Positions 11,319 to 22,947 of a stretch of DNA of 64,000 bases are shown here, piece after piece; position 1 is the first letter of the stretch, and each line of letters begins with the position of its first letter. Below the pieces are notes generated by a model. The model did no database searches. It worked only from the letters and a program-made list of their open reading frames with translations, and was not told the origin of the DNA. The position numbers and the translations under genes are program-made. This DNA is from Ananas comosus. Lineage: Eukaryota > Streptophyta > Magnoliopsida > Poales > Bromeliaceae. The stretch lies in the NCBI RefSeq assembly GCF_001540865.1, contig NC_033629.1:8891523-8955522 (forward strand). The letters are read 5' to 3'.

Positions 11319-14300
11319 CACTCCTCGAACAGATGAGGGTGGTGCTTCCTCATTAGATCCTCGAGTTCCCAGGTGGCCTCGCGATCATTATGATTGCTCC
11401 ACCGAACCTTCATGTAGGGAATTTCTCGATTCCTTAATTTTCGCATCTCTCGTACGATAATCATCACCGAAAACTCTTCATAGCTCAAGTCCTCTTGAAG
11501 CTCCGGTGGCTCATATAGCATTGCGTGCTCGGGATCGTGAATATACTTGCGGAGATTGGAGACATGGAACACATTGTGTACATCCGCGAGCTTCGGCGGC
11601 AAGGTGAGTCGATAAGCCACCGTGCCAACTCGCTCCAATATTTCATAGGGTCCAATGTATCGGGGACTCAATTTTCCCTGCACTCCAAACCGCTTCACAC
11701 CCCGCATCTGTGAAACCTTCAAGAATACGCGGTCGCCCACCGCGAACTCTATATCTCGTCGGCGCCTATCTGCATAGCTTTGCTTTCTCGACTGTGCCGT
11801 GAGCAATCTCTTGCGAGCAAGGCGTACTCTCTCCTCCGCTTCTCGCAGAATATCGGGGCCGAACTCTGCACGCTCACCCACATCGATCCAGTGTATAGGA
11901 GACCGACACGTCCGCCCATAGAGAGCCTCGAACGGTGCCATCTCCACACTAGCATGATAACTGTTGTTGTAGGCGAACTCGGCCATAGGTAGGTGATCAC
12001 ACCAATTTCCCTTATAGTCGATGACACACGCTCGAAACATGTTCTCCAGAGTTTGAATGGTTCTCTCTGTTTGCCCATCGGTCTGAGAATGAAATATGGT
12101 GCTAAAGTCGAGCCGTGTGCCAAGGGCTTCCTGCAGGCTCTTCCAGAAGTGTGAAGTGAACCGGGGGTCACGATCCGACACGATCGATTTCGGCACCCCA
12201 TGCAGTCTCACTATCTCGTCGAGATATACCTGCGCTAACTTGTCACCCGACCACGTGGTGTGGATCGGCAAGAAGTGAGCCGACTTCGTCAATCGGTCCA
12301 CAATTACCCAAATTGCATCGTGGCCGCCCGTTGAGCGAGGCAAGCCGACTACGAAGTCCATCGATATATCCTCCCATTTCCAAACGGGGATTGGTAGGCT
12401 TTGAAGTTTTTTCGCTGGAAATCGACGCTCTGCTTTCACTTGTTGGCATGTTAAGCACTTCGCCACAAAGCGTCCAATATCACTCTTCATTCTCGGCCAC
12501 CGGTAGTGTATTTTTAGTCCTGATACATGTTGGTGCCGCCCGGGTGATCGGCATATGGAGACCGATGCGCTTCTTGTAGAATTAGCTCACGAAGCTCTCC
12601 ATCTTTTGGCACACACCATCGGTTTCGAAACCGGAGTGTACCACCGGCGTCTAAATTGAAATCGCCACCTCGACCTTCCTCGATGTTTCGCCGCACCTTT
12701 TGGAGTTCCGGGTCTGCGGGTTGCAGATCTTTGACCTCTCCAACAAGGTCGGTTGAATAACGAGCGCCATCAACTGGACCGGAACCTCGGGAGCGACCAC
12801 CTCAAGGTTCATCCGCTCCATGTCTAACCGCAAGGGTGATTGATTTGTAACCCACATCAAGAGGTTCTCCGCCGATTTTCTGCTCAATGCATCAGCGACC
12901 ACATTGGCCTTCCCGGGGTGGTAGAGGATATCGACGTCATAGTCTTTTAACAATTCTAACCACCGCCGCTGTCGCATATTGAGCTCTTTCTGTGTGAACA
13001 GATATTTCAAACTCTTGTGGTCTGTGTAAATCTCACAATGGGCACCATACAAGTAGTGCCGCCACAGCTTCAAGGCGAAGATTACCGCTGCTAGCTCCAA
13101 ATCGTGGATGGGGTAGTTCTTCTCATAGCTCTTCAGCTGACGAGATGCATAAGCAATCACCTTTCCGTTTTGCATCAAAACACACCCCAGTCCTAGATAG
13201 GAGGCGTCACTGTAGACTACAAAGTCTTCGCCTTGTACCGGTAGAGCGAGCACCGGAGTCGAAGTTAATTTTTGCTTCAACTCTTTAAAACTCCGGTCGC
13301 ACTCTTCGCTCCACACGAACCTAGTGCCCTTCTGAGTCAGGCGGGTAAGTGGAATCACTATCTTGGAAAAGCCTTCCACAAATCGCCTATAATAGCCCGC
13401 CAAGCCCACGAAGCTTCGAACCTCCGTGACATTCGTCGGGCGCGGCCAATCCTTGATTGCCTCAACTTTCCTTAGGTCTACAGAAACTCCACCTGCGGAA
13501 ATCACATGTCCTAGAAATGCGACTTCTCGGAGCCAGAAGTCACACTTCTTTAACTTAGCACACAGCTTCTCCTTCCGAAGGGTTTGAAGCACTATCCTCA
13601 AATGCTCGGCATGTTCCTCGTCACTACGAGAATAGACCAATATGTCGTTTATGAAGACCACGACAAATTGATCTAAAAACTTCCTAAAGATACGGTTCAT
13701 CAAGTCCATAAATGCCGCTGGAGCGTTCGTGAGTCCAAATGGCATGACAGTGAATTCATAGTGCCCATACCGCGTACGAAACGCGATTTCTACACATCCT
13801 CCGACTTAATTTTCAACTGGTGATAGCCAGACTGTAAGTCAATCTTCGAGTACACACACGACCCCTGCAACTGATCGAACAGGTCATCGATTCGGGGTAG
13901 TGGGTACTTGTTCTTGATCGTGACTCTGTTCAACTCTCGATAATTCACGCAGAGTCGAAACGATCCGTCCTTCTTCCGTACAAACAACACCGGGGCTCTC
14001 CACGGTGATACACTTTGCCGGATAAATTGCTTGTCAAGGAGGTCTTGCAATTGACTCCTCAACTTTTTCAATTCCGCCGGCGCCATTTGGTACGGAGCCT
14101 TTGAGATCGGTGCGGTACCCGGAACCAGGTCTATGACGAACTCGATCTCCTGGTCTGGTGGTATCCCTGGTAATTCCGCGGGAAATACATCCGGGAACTC
14201 TCGCACCACCGATAACTCCTGTAGTGTTTGAGCTACTCGTTCCACTTCCACAATAATTGCTAAGAATGCCGTGCAACCGCTGCTAACCAACTTCCTTGCT

Positions 14301-16053
14301 CTCGTCGCCGACACCGTCGCGACGAAGCACGAGCTCTGACAAGCCCGATATGTGAACTCCTTTTGTCCTGGCTCACGAAGTGTAATTACTCTGCTCTTCC
14401 AGTCGATCGTTGCATGATATTTTGAGAGCCAGTCCATGCCCAAAATGATGTCATAAGCCTCGAGCTTCTTGAGTTCTAACGTTCGAATAGGCATCATCCA
14501 GTCACCCACTTGTATTGGACACGACGCACACTCCGAGTAAGTGTTAAACGTCGACCCAGGCCCTCAACTCGCCACTTGTCACTCGCCTCTATGAGTATGC
14601 CATGCATGCGTGCGAATGATCTACTTATGAATGAATGCGTGGCTCCTGTATCAAATAAAGCCCTGGAGCGAACTCCGTTAATTAAAACCATACCTGCCAC
14701 AAGGCGATGCTCCTCCGCCTACGCAGGCTCCTCGGCTTGAACCTAAGCGGCGAATACCCGACCGCTCGGAGCTGATCGCGTCACCTCGGGTTGACGCGGC
14801 ATCACTGCGCGTCCCGTCGACGCGGCCGCCGGTGGAGCTCCTCCATACTGAGCCGGAATCGCCAGCGCCGATACAATCGATGGGGCAGGTGAGGCTCCTC
14901 CCCCCGGGCAGTCCCGAATGAAGTGTCCCGGTTGCCCACACTTGTAGCACTTGCCTCGGCCTTGCTCACATCGCGAGACTAGGTGGTCTCCGCCGCATAT
15001 GATGCACCGTCGCGCTCTACCGCCCTTTGACTGAGTCCGTGGATACTTCGGGGGTTTCTTGGAACGTGTTTGTCCCCCCGAACCGTCGCCACCTTGGCGT
15101 TTCTTGCCCTTGTCTTTGGACTCGGTCATAAGCTCACGCTTCTCCCGAACATGGGCGTCTCCGTGCTTCGCCCAAAGTGCTCGGTCGAAGACCTCCGCAA
15201 AGGTCGTGAGCTTGAGTATCTGCATGGCCTTATAAATCCCCGGCCAAAGTCCTCGCAAGAACCAATCGGCCCGGTCCCGGTCATCCTTCACTACGTCCGG
15301 AACACAATCAATGATGTGGGAGAACTCTTGTTCATATTCCGTCACAGAGCAGTCCCCTTGCTCCAACTTGCGAAACTTCTCCTTGAGCTTCCGCTTCAGG
15401 GTATCGGGGAAGTAGTTGGCGAACATCTCCCGCTTGAATTCCTCCTACAGCATTGGCGGGAGATCGGAAGACCGATCTCGCTTCACGCGCTTCCACCATT
15501 CCTTTGCCGCTTTCTCCAAATAGTGGGTAGCAAGGTACACCTTATACCTCTCCAAGGTGCGCAAGTCCTCAAAGAGAGTCTCCATCGAATCGATCCAAGA
15601 TTCGACCATCACCGGCTCCACCTTCTCACCCTCAAAGGTAGGCGGATGGAACTTGTTGAACTTAATAAGAGCCGCCAATGCGCGCTCTCCTTCCATATCT
15701 TCGGCCGTCACATCGGGTGTAGCCGATCTCGACGCCGCCTGTGGTACGATCGCTGGCGGTAGGCGTGCTGTCACCGGAACCACCGCTATGCCCTCACCCT
15801 CTGCCGCTCCGGGTACATGAGTCGCGGGTGCGGGCGAACTACCGCCCTCGTTCACCGTCGCAGCCGCCGCCGCAACTTGCCGCTCCAAAAGATCCTGGAG
15901 CAGCTCGAATCGGGTCTCCTGGCGCTGCACCACATTGGTCAACGCGGTCACTTGCGCCCGCAACTGATCCATCTCGCTCTGTTTAGCCTGCTCGGGCACC
16001 TCGGAAAGCGGTGCCGGAGTAGACCTCGTGCTCGGGTGTCCTCTTGGTGCCAT
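11318..16053 (-). pseudogene. Gag-pol polyprotein of gypsy element 2, recently inactivated
   Basis: The probable start is MAPRGHP at 16053 on the minus strand. The order is gag (to about 15000), CCHC knuckle CYKCGQPGHFIRDCP near 14940-14900, protease with DTGATHSF near 14650, RT with FINDILVYS, RNase H, integrase HHCC and core, and a C-terminal chromodomain-like segment ending HPHLFEE at 11318. Almost everything is readable. Inactivating changes are in-frame TAG codons at 15445, 14743, just after it near 14725, and 13790, plus single-base frameshifts near 14565, 13785, 12705 and 12520. The TAGs lie where Gln would be expected, i.e. CAG to TAG. Gag and pol appear to share one frame. It is the least decayed polyprotein in the window but not functional. 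Confidence 0.9.
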
Positions 16054-16403
16054 TGGCTCCTGAAACGCAAGTACTTGGTTAATTATCTTAACCCGTTCGC
16101 CTCGTCGCAATTATGACACACAACGACTCAACAACGAAATCGGGCGGAAGCACACAAGTGTACTCGTTCTAAACTCTTGGCATCATGTCGTCGGCCGCCG
16201 ACACAACCACCTCAAGACAAGAACTCATACCACTTGAATCCGTCTCTAATCACAACTAGAGACATATTACCAACTTCGACCCAATCGAATCAACTTCCGC
16301 CATCGTTATAGGTTCACGTTCTGCTCACGCACCTATAACCTTAGGGCTCACTAACCTAGGTCTCCTAGGTCATCCTAGACTCTCTTTTTACTTACTCTAA
16401 CCT

Positions 16404-16416
16404 GGCCCTGATACCA
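16404..16416 (-). other. Primer binding site of gypsy element 2
   Basis: The minus strand reads TGGTATCAGGGCC, complementary to the 3' end of initiator-type tRNA-Met with a small deviation. It lies six bases inside the LTR boundary at 16423, fixing the 5' LTR end and element orientation. Confidence 0.8.
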
Positions 16417-16422
16417 TACGAC

Positions 16423-19025
16423 TGTCACGCCCCGCCCCGAAACCACTACCAATTTGGCACAATTCGAGCGTGCCGGGCGGACCGCCGAACGGACAGCGCC
16501 TCCCCTGTCCGCCTAAGGCTCAACAACAGGAATGTGTACAAGAATTTATCCAGGAAATTTAAATTCTAAACATACACATTCAACGGGGCACAAGTAGTGC
16601 CAACAACTAAGAGCAAGTAATCCACAAGTGAAAACAAGTGAAATAAAGAGAGTACTTTACTAATTATTGCAATAGTTTTGCACCTTTTTACATGTACATC
16701 TTTTCCTCAAAATGAATACATATATCCATTCAAAATACATAGCTCTCCAAATCCTCACCTACATGAATCTCTCTCAATATATAGGTATGCTAATGCAAAA
16801 CGGAAAACTACTATACTACCACGGTCTCACTGATTGGGCGCGATGCCCTTGCCGCGGTCCTCGCTCGGTAAACCTGTACCTACCACTGGAAATAGAGTGG
16901 GGTGAGAACTATCTTCCATAGTTCCCAGTGGGCTCGGCCGCAGACTCCGACGGTCTCCCCATTAGGTCCAAGTAGGCACAAGTAACAACAGATAGATAGA
17001 TAGATATCTGAAAGCTGTAAAGACATAAAGAAAAACTATGCTACTATGCCCATAATCATGTATAATGAATGCATGCGTTATATAGTAAAGGTTTACTATC
17101 ATGCTAACAAATTCGATCCATGTTCGAATATTAATGTTCAATGACATTGTTAACTGTTCATTTACCCAATCTGTGGTGAAGCCCTTGGGTTCGCCCTCGA
17201 CTCACCTTGCCATCCCATTAAGTGGGGAGCTAAATGTGCTCCCAGACCCGGAACCGTCTGCGGACCTCCAAGTGGTCCAAATCGCCCGACACTCCGGAGT
17301 ACTCGACGACAATCCTCTCTATGTGAGGATATGGATGGCTGTACCACCCCAAGCAGACCGTGAGCATGATCTATCCCCTCCATGTGGGGACACCCTACCT
17401 CTAGGGCCAACATCTCAATAGACACTCGTCTATATCCTCTCCATGTGAGGATACCCTATGAACTAGGGTCAACATCTCTCGCGGAATCATCTGTTCTCGA
17501 CATTCATGTAATGCTGTTTAGCTTTTCTAAATTCATTGCTCACAAGGTATTTTCTAAGGGATCCACCTATCCCTAGGTCCATTGACCTCTGGTGTCAAAT
17601 ACACTACATTAATGCCACTCGATATGTTCTTGAGCATTTAAACGCTACTTTCTATGTCACCAAACACCCATCATGTTTCATCTCCTTTCTTTAGCATTAT
17701 AAGATTCATGTTCCGACCCAATCCTCATCTATCCAAGTCACCAAGCGTTCCATGTACACTAGGTTATCAATTAGAAAGCATAAGGAAAGGTACTACTATG
17801 CAATCCTACAATGCAACATGCAAGAGATGCAATCATATGCTATTCTAAAACATAGAAAAGAGTCCGGTTGCTTCGGGGTGACACCCCCCACCTTGTGTAG
17901 TCGATGTTCGTTGTGGAGGTTCCAGAAGTGTTCCTCGGCACTTCAAACCACGTGTTCCCCGCCTCTTTGGGAGAAACGAAGCTAGGTCGGTCCTACTTTG
18001 CCGATAGTCCTACACCCGCTCGACGAATCGTAATTCCGACTCCACCAACGCGTTTGGACACCTAGCAATTAGGTTTACAAGGCCTCAAATGAGATTAATC
18101 TCATCTATTTCTAAAAATTCCATTTTGGGTGCCCTAGGGTTAGCATCATGCCATTTGCACCATGAAACCCTAGCCTCTAGCTCTAATCCACCAACAATGG
18201 TGCTAGAAGTCCATTTGACCTCATCTCAAAGCTTAAAACCCAAAAACCCTAAGTTCTACAAGCTAGAGTTTGTAGCTTACCTCTTGAGCTACACCAATAG
18301 AGAGGAGAGGAAGAGAGGAAGATGCTCCAAGCCATCTCTAGCTTGATCTCCTCTTTCTTCTTCTTCTTCTCCTTTTTCTTCTTCTCTTCCTTCTTCTCCT
18401 TCTTTTTTGTTCTTTCTTTCCTAGAGAGAGAGGGAGCAAGAGAGAGTGTGAGAGAGAGAGAGAATAAGAGGCTGAGGGAGAGAGAGAGGACCTACATACC
18501 TCTCTATTGTAACAAAATCCATTTTAGCCCCTCAACTATTCACCCTGTACATAGCCCTCACTGGGCATTTGCGCCCAGAGGGACTGGTCCCTTGTCGGGG
18601 AGACCGGTCCCCGAGAGCAGTCTTGGCGGCCAGAAGGCCTCTTCGCGTTCGGGAACCGGTCTCTCCCTGGGAGACCGATCCTCGGGAGACCGGTCCCCGA
18701 GAGCTTGATTTTCAGGATTTAGCTGATTTTGGCCTTCTCTCGCTGGCATCACACACGGGGATCGGTCCCCTAAGCCAGGGACAGGTTGCATCAAATATCC
18801 CCAGCAACCACCAGCCTCGGGGACCGGTCTCTCCCTGCCAGGGACCGGTCCCCGAGAGCAACTTCAGCCCAGTCCAGGTTTTGCACTATATGCTCTCGCG
18901 GACTCAACTCCAATGCACTTTTTGTGTTTCGGATAACTTTAGCTTTTCCGAAGGATACTCACTCGACAATTAGTCGATCCTGGATGAAGTACAACTCTCG
19001 GATTTCGAGAATTCACTTCCTTACA
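16423..19025 (-). repeat. 5' LTR of gypsy element 2 (2.6 kb)
   Basis: On the minus strand it starts TGTAAGGAAGTG at 19025 and ends GCGGGGCGTGACA at 16423. The outer boundary is supported by an abrupt change into plus-strand RNase H sequence at 19026. The U3 side holds an array of ACCGGT palindromes (18580-18858) and a long GA/CT-rich tract (about 18340-18500). Open frames inside it, including poly-Phe and Arg/Glu-rich ones, are low-complexity artefacts. Confidence 0.8.
18580..18858 (-). promoter_or_regulatory. U3 array of GGGACCGGTCCC-type palindromes
   Basis: About eight copies of a 12-14 bp palindrome, consensus GGGGACCGGTCCCC, often followed by GAGAGC. They lie near 18580, 18597, 18651, 18669, 18684, 18757, 18818 and 18841. 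The array sits about 170 bp from the presumed LTR 5' end, where enhancers are expected. The ACCGGT core is the same as in the unrelated LTR family at 6121-6264, but the flanks differ (GGG/CCC instead of TGT/ACA). Confidence 0.55.
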
Positions 19026-21038
19026 CGTTTTGTATGGAGTGAGGACTGTCAGAGGAGCTTTGATGAGTTGAGATAGAGATTGATGTCAGCTCCTATCCTT
19101 GCCCTTTCAGTGATGGGGGAAGGATTTGAGATCTATAGTGATACATCGCACAGTGGATTAGGTTGTGTGCTGATGCAGTATGGTAGGGTGATTGCTTATG
19201 CTTCGCGGCAGTTAAAGGATTATGAGAAGAATTACCCTACACATGACTTGAAGCTTACTGCGGTAGTTTTTGCTTTGAAGTTGTGGCGGCATTACTTGTA
19301 TGACGAGCACTGCGAGGTTTTCACCGATCATAAAAGTCTCAAGTATCTGTTCACTCAAAGGAAATTGAATTTGAGGCAGCGCCGGTGGTTGGAGTTACTG
19401 AAGGACTATGACATCAGTATTCAGTATCATCCCGTTAGACGAATGTGGTGGCATATGCGTTAGGCAGGAAGGCAGTGTAAAGCTTGAGTTTGATGATCAC
19501 ACAGCAGAGGCCGTTACTCGAGGAGCTGGAGCGGCTGAGGCTCGAGATAGTGTTCCCTGGGTCTACTACGAGACTGATGTCTATAGTCTTGCAGCCCACT
19601 CTGTTGGGTAGGATCCGAGAGAAATAGAGTGGAGATCCGCACTTGTTGAGAATTCGAGAGCAGCAAGACAGGGGACAGGCTGAGGGCTTTGTAGTTGACA
19701 ATTCGGGAGTACTGCGGTACAGGGACCGACTGTGTGTTCCTATGGATGCAGAGATCCGAGTGGATATTTTTGAGAGAAGCTCATTGTTCTCCTTATACAG
19801 TTCACCCTGGTGGAACCAAGATGTATAAGGACTTGAAGGCACAATTCTGGTGGAACGGAATGAAGAGGGACATTAGCAGATTTGTGGCTCAGTGTTTGAC
19901 TTGTCAACAGGTGAAGGCCGAGTATCAGGTACCTGTTGGCAAGCTTCAGAGTCTGCCAGTGCCCTAGTGGAAATGGTAGCAGATCACGATGGACTTTGTT
20001 GTGGGGTTGCCTTGAGCACAGGGTGATTTCGATGCTATTTGAGTGATAGTGGACAAACTGATCAAGTCTGCTCACTTCCTACCAGTTCAGACCACCTGGT
20101 CCAGAGAGAGGCTCGCACAGCTATACCTGGATGAGATTGTCAGGCTTCACGGTGTGCCGATATCGATAGTATCAGACAGGGACCCGAGGTTTGTGTCACA
20201 GTTTTGGAGGAGTCTTCAGACAACCTTGGGCACTCGGTTGTATTTCAGCACGACGTTTCACCCACAGACAGATGGTCAGTCAGAGAAGACCATACAGACT
20301 CTAGAGGACATGCTGAGGGCATGCGTCCTGAATTTTAGAGGAGGGTGGTATCGGCATTTGAGACTGACTGAGTTTGCGTACAACAACGGCTATCAAACGA
20401 GCATCCAGATGGCTCCGTTTGAGGCGTTGTATGGACGCAGATGTCGATCCCCTTTGTTTTGGAGTGATGTGGGTGAGAGGAGGAAACTAGGGCCTGAGAT
20501 CTTGCTTGAGGCTGAGGAAAAGGTGAAAGTTGTTCGACGACACCTTTTGACAGCTCAGAGCCGCTAGAGGAGCTACGCCGATACCATGAGACGAGACTTA
20601 GAGTTTCAGGTTCGAGATCATGTTTTCCTCAAAGTCTCGCCATCCAGAGGGATTCGCCGATTTGGAGTACGTGAAAAGCTTAGTCCACGTTTCGTTGGCC
20701 CTTTTGAGGTATTGGAGCGAGTTGGACCAGTTGCCGACAGGATCGCCCTACCCCCGCGACTAGCTGGCATTCATGATGTCTTCCACGTCTCGGCATTGAG
20801 GAGATATGTGTTCGATCTTTCTCACGTGATCGACTTCACTCCACTAGAGATTGGCGAGGATCTGAGATACGAGGAGCGACCGTTGCGGATTCTTGCTTGG
20901 GAGACGAAAGAATTGCGTAATCGGGTTATCCCGTATGTAAAGGTGCAGTGGAGTAATCACGAGGAGCGGGAGGCGACTTGGGAGCCCGAGACAGTGATGA
21001 GAGAATCCTACCCTTACCTTTTTGAGGATCCGAGCTGA
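19026..21038 (+). pseudogene. 3' half of gypsy pol (RNase H, integrase, chromodomain), element 3
   Basis: The segment begins abruptly inside the RT/RNase H connection ([15 protein letters not shown]). It then has RNase H ([15 protein letters not shown]), the integrase zinc domain (CLTCQQVKAEYQV), the integrase core (VSDRDPRFVSQFWRS and FHPQTDGQSE) and a chromodomain-like end [20 protein letters not shown], finishing at the TGA at 21036-21038. In-frame stops occur near 19074, 19965, 19975, 20012, 20040 and 20565, with a frameshift near 19435. It is the inverted counterpart of 8486-6562. Gag, protease and most of RT are absent. Confidence 0.9.
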
Positions 21039-21084
21039 GGTATGTTAAAGTTTCGAGGACAAAACTTTTTGTAGTGGGGAAGGA

Positions 21085-22947
21085 TGTGGTATCCCTGGTA
21101 TTCAGCAGGAGAGGCTTGTCGACAGCTCTAGAGAGTGTCGGGACAAGTCCGAGTCACGTTGGCGCGAAATAGACGCAAAACGGACTCAGCGGGGACGCGA
21201 GAGCAGGACTTGGCATTGGAATCTACAAACAGCAGATTTTTTGCTTGCTGTACCGATACAACCATCAAGGTGTACCGGTATACTTTCTGTACCGATACAA
21301 CATCAGGGGTATACCGGTACACTTCGACAGATTTTGCACAGCTGCTCTCGGGTTGCCATTTGTACCGGTACACTTGCTCGTGTACCGATACACCAGGGTA
21401 GGTGAGAGGGTGTTTTGGTCATTTCGTGTCTCGTTCACATCACCATTTCCCTCCACCGTTTATATAGGATTGAGATGAGCTGAGAGAGAAGGTTACTGTG
21501 TTTCTTCTTCCCTCTCTCTCTCTAGCATCGGCTGAGCAAGAAGCTCGGGTGGAGTGTTTCGTCGCCGACGTCGCGTCGCGGAGCCGTTCGTACGCACGTT
21601 TGTTGCCGTAGCATCGCGAAGAGGTCGGCCAAGGGTGCGATTCCGCCGTTCTCGACGTTGCGCCGGAGTTAGATTAGCTTTTGAGGTGGGTTTATCATCG
21701 AATTCTACTCCTAATGTCTCATTGTTGGCATGTATATTTGGTGGATGCATTTCACGTGTAAATAGCTCGAATTCATGATCTTTCATGTTGTTGACATCTA
21801 AACTGAATTTGGAGCTTAGTTTTATTATGGATAAATTATACGTGTTGGACTTGGATGTGACATAGGAGAAAATCAGCGTTATGGATCTGTCACCTGTTTA
21901 CACTACCAGATTTAGCTCTAGGAGCCGTTATGATTTTTGTATCGCCGCAGTATCAGTGTGGTGGATACCCCTGGTAGTGTAGTTTACTATTACGCTCGTG
22001 CTGGGATGCCGAGCCTATTTTTACAGTAGAGTTCAGACTCTTCCGGATAGTTGGGTGCCGTCAGGACGGACGGTGGACCCGGTTTGCTGTTTTAGCATCA
22101 GATTGTGCTGAGGGCACGTGACCTGTTGGTGGGTAGACCAGTTTGACCCTGTGTACTTGACTATAGCCTGTGAGAGCCTGATTGAGCTCGACAGAGATAC
22201 GCTTGCATACTCGGTTGGGTAGCTCCCACGAGTGCCACTCCGGAGTCGGGCTTTGTGCTTTTGCGTTGGTGTCGTTGTGTCCTGGTTCGACTTGCTCTCC
22301 ACTAACTACCCAGCGTGGTGGTTGCTAGTGTAACTTCGACAGGCGGGACGGGTGTATCACAGTTCATGGTGAGATTGGGTCAGGACTTTACTTTTACTAC
22401 AGTTGGTTAGTGTACAGCATGATAGTGTAGTGGCATGTAGCTGTAGATTGTCTTCCAGCTTTTCCTACTATCTTTACTTCCTTTTGTAAACTTAGTGGGT
22501 GGACCGTTGATGTTGAGGGCGGCACCCATTGAGGACTACTTATTTTCACAGTAGTTCTCACGCCCTGTTGTTTCTTTTCGTTTTGCAGAGCCTTCGGTGC
22601 TGGCTGCTGCACCCTCTAAGATTGACCGTGGCAAGGGTGTCACGATTTAGAGCCCTATCAGACGAGCCAGAGCTAGTAGAGTATCAGCTACAGGTAGTTG
22701 TAGTTTTTGAGTTCTTATACATACTATCATTACTGTTCTCGCGAGGCGAGCTTTTGTATACAGATGTTGTATGTATAGTGGACTTTTATTTGCTACCAGG
22801 TTATGTTTTGTTCCTTACAGCTCTATACTACTGGTTGTAGTATTGTATTTTCACAGGTACAGCTATCGCTTCATATACAGAAAATTTTTTTTTGTATACG
22901 GCAGATTTGTCGGCATGCCCGGGAAACGAGATATCCGGGGCGTGACA
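21085..22947 (+). repeat. 3' LTR of gypsy element 3 (plus orientation)
   Basis: It starts TGTGGTATCCCTGG directly after the purine tract AGTGGGGAAGGA (21073-21084) and ends CCGGGGCGTGACA at 22947, 1,863 bp. It is a full-length inverted copy of 4562-6428 and of the same family as the LTRs of element 4. The hairpin near its 3' end (22872-22900) is conserved. Confidence 0.9.
21249..21467 (+). promoter_or_regulatory. U3 promoter with six TGTACCGGTACA-type palindromes
   Basis: Motifs start at 21249, 21271, 21288, 21310, 21361 and 21381. A TATA box (TTTATATAGG, 21459-21467) follows about 70 bp later. The spacing mirrors the copy at 6046-6264, showing that both motif number and layout are conserved within the family. 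Confidence 0.6.

Larger units (their letters stand above)
11319..19025 (-). mobile_element. Gypsy element 2, nested, lacking its 3' LTR
   Basis: A second Ty3/gypsy family in minus orientation. It keeps a 2.6-kb 5' LTR (16423-19025), a PBS (16404-16416) and gag-pol (16053-11318), but ends exactly at the pol stop codon with no PPT or 3' LTR. Flanks are a plus-strand LTR fragment and a plus-strand RNase H region, which are not contiguous in the family's normal structure. A deletion therefore removed the 3' LTR of this element and the 5' part of its host element. Confidence 0.85.
4562..22947. mobile_element. Rearranged, nested Ty3/gypsy block with inverted half-elements
   Basis: The block runs from TGTCACGCCCCGG to CCGGGGCGTGACA, i.e. 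two copies of the same LTR end facing outward. In order it holds a minus-strand 3' LTR and pol-gag (4562-10735), a plus-strand piece of the same LTR (10736-11318), a different gypsy element in minus orientation (11319-19025), and the 3' half of a plus-strand pol with its 3' LTR (19026-22947). Flanking bases (TGAAAG left, ATTGGG right) do not form a target duplication. The block therefore arose by recombination or deletion, not by one insertion. Confidence 0.85.

Noticed and set aside
18322..18708. 128-residue frame rich in Phe and Arg/Glu
   Set aside because: Derived from CTT/GAGA simple repeats inside the LTR of element 2.
18580..18858. Repeat-spacer look of the ACCGGT array as a CRISPR-like array
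   Set aside because: Repeats are only 12-14 bp, spacing is irregular, the genome is a plant and the array lies in an LTR.
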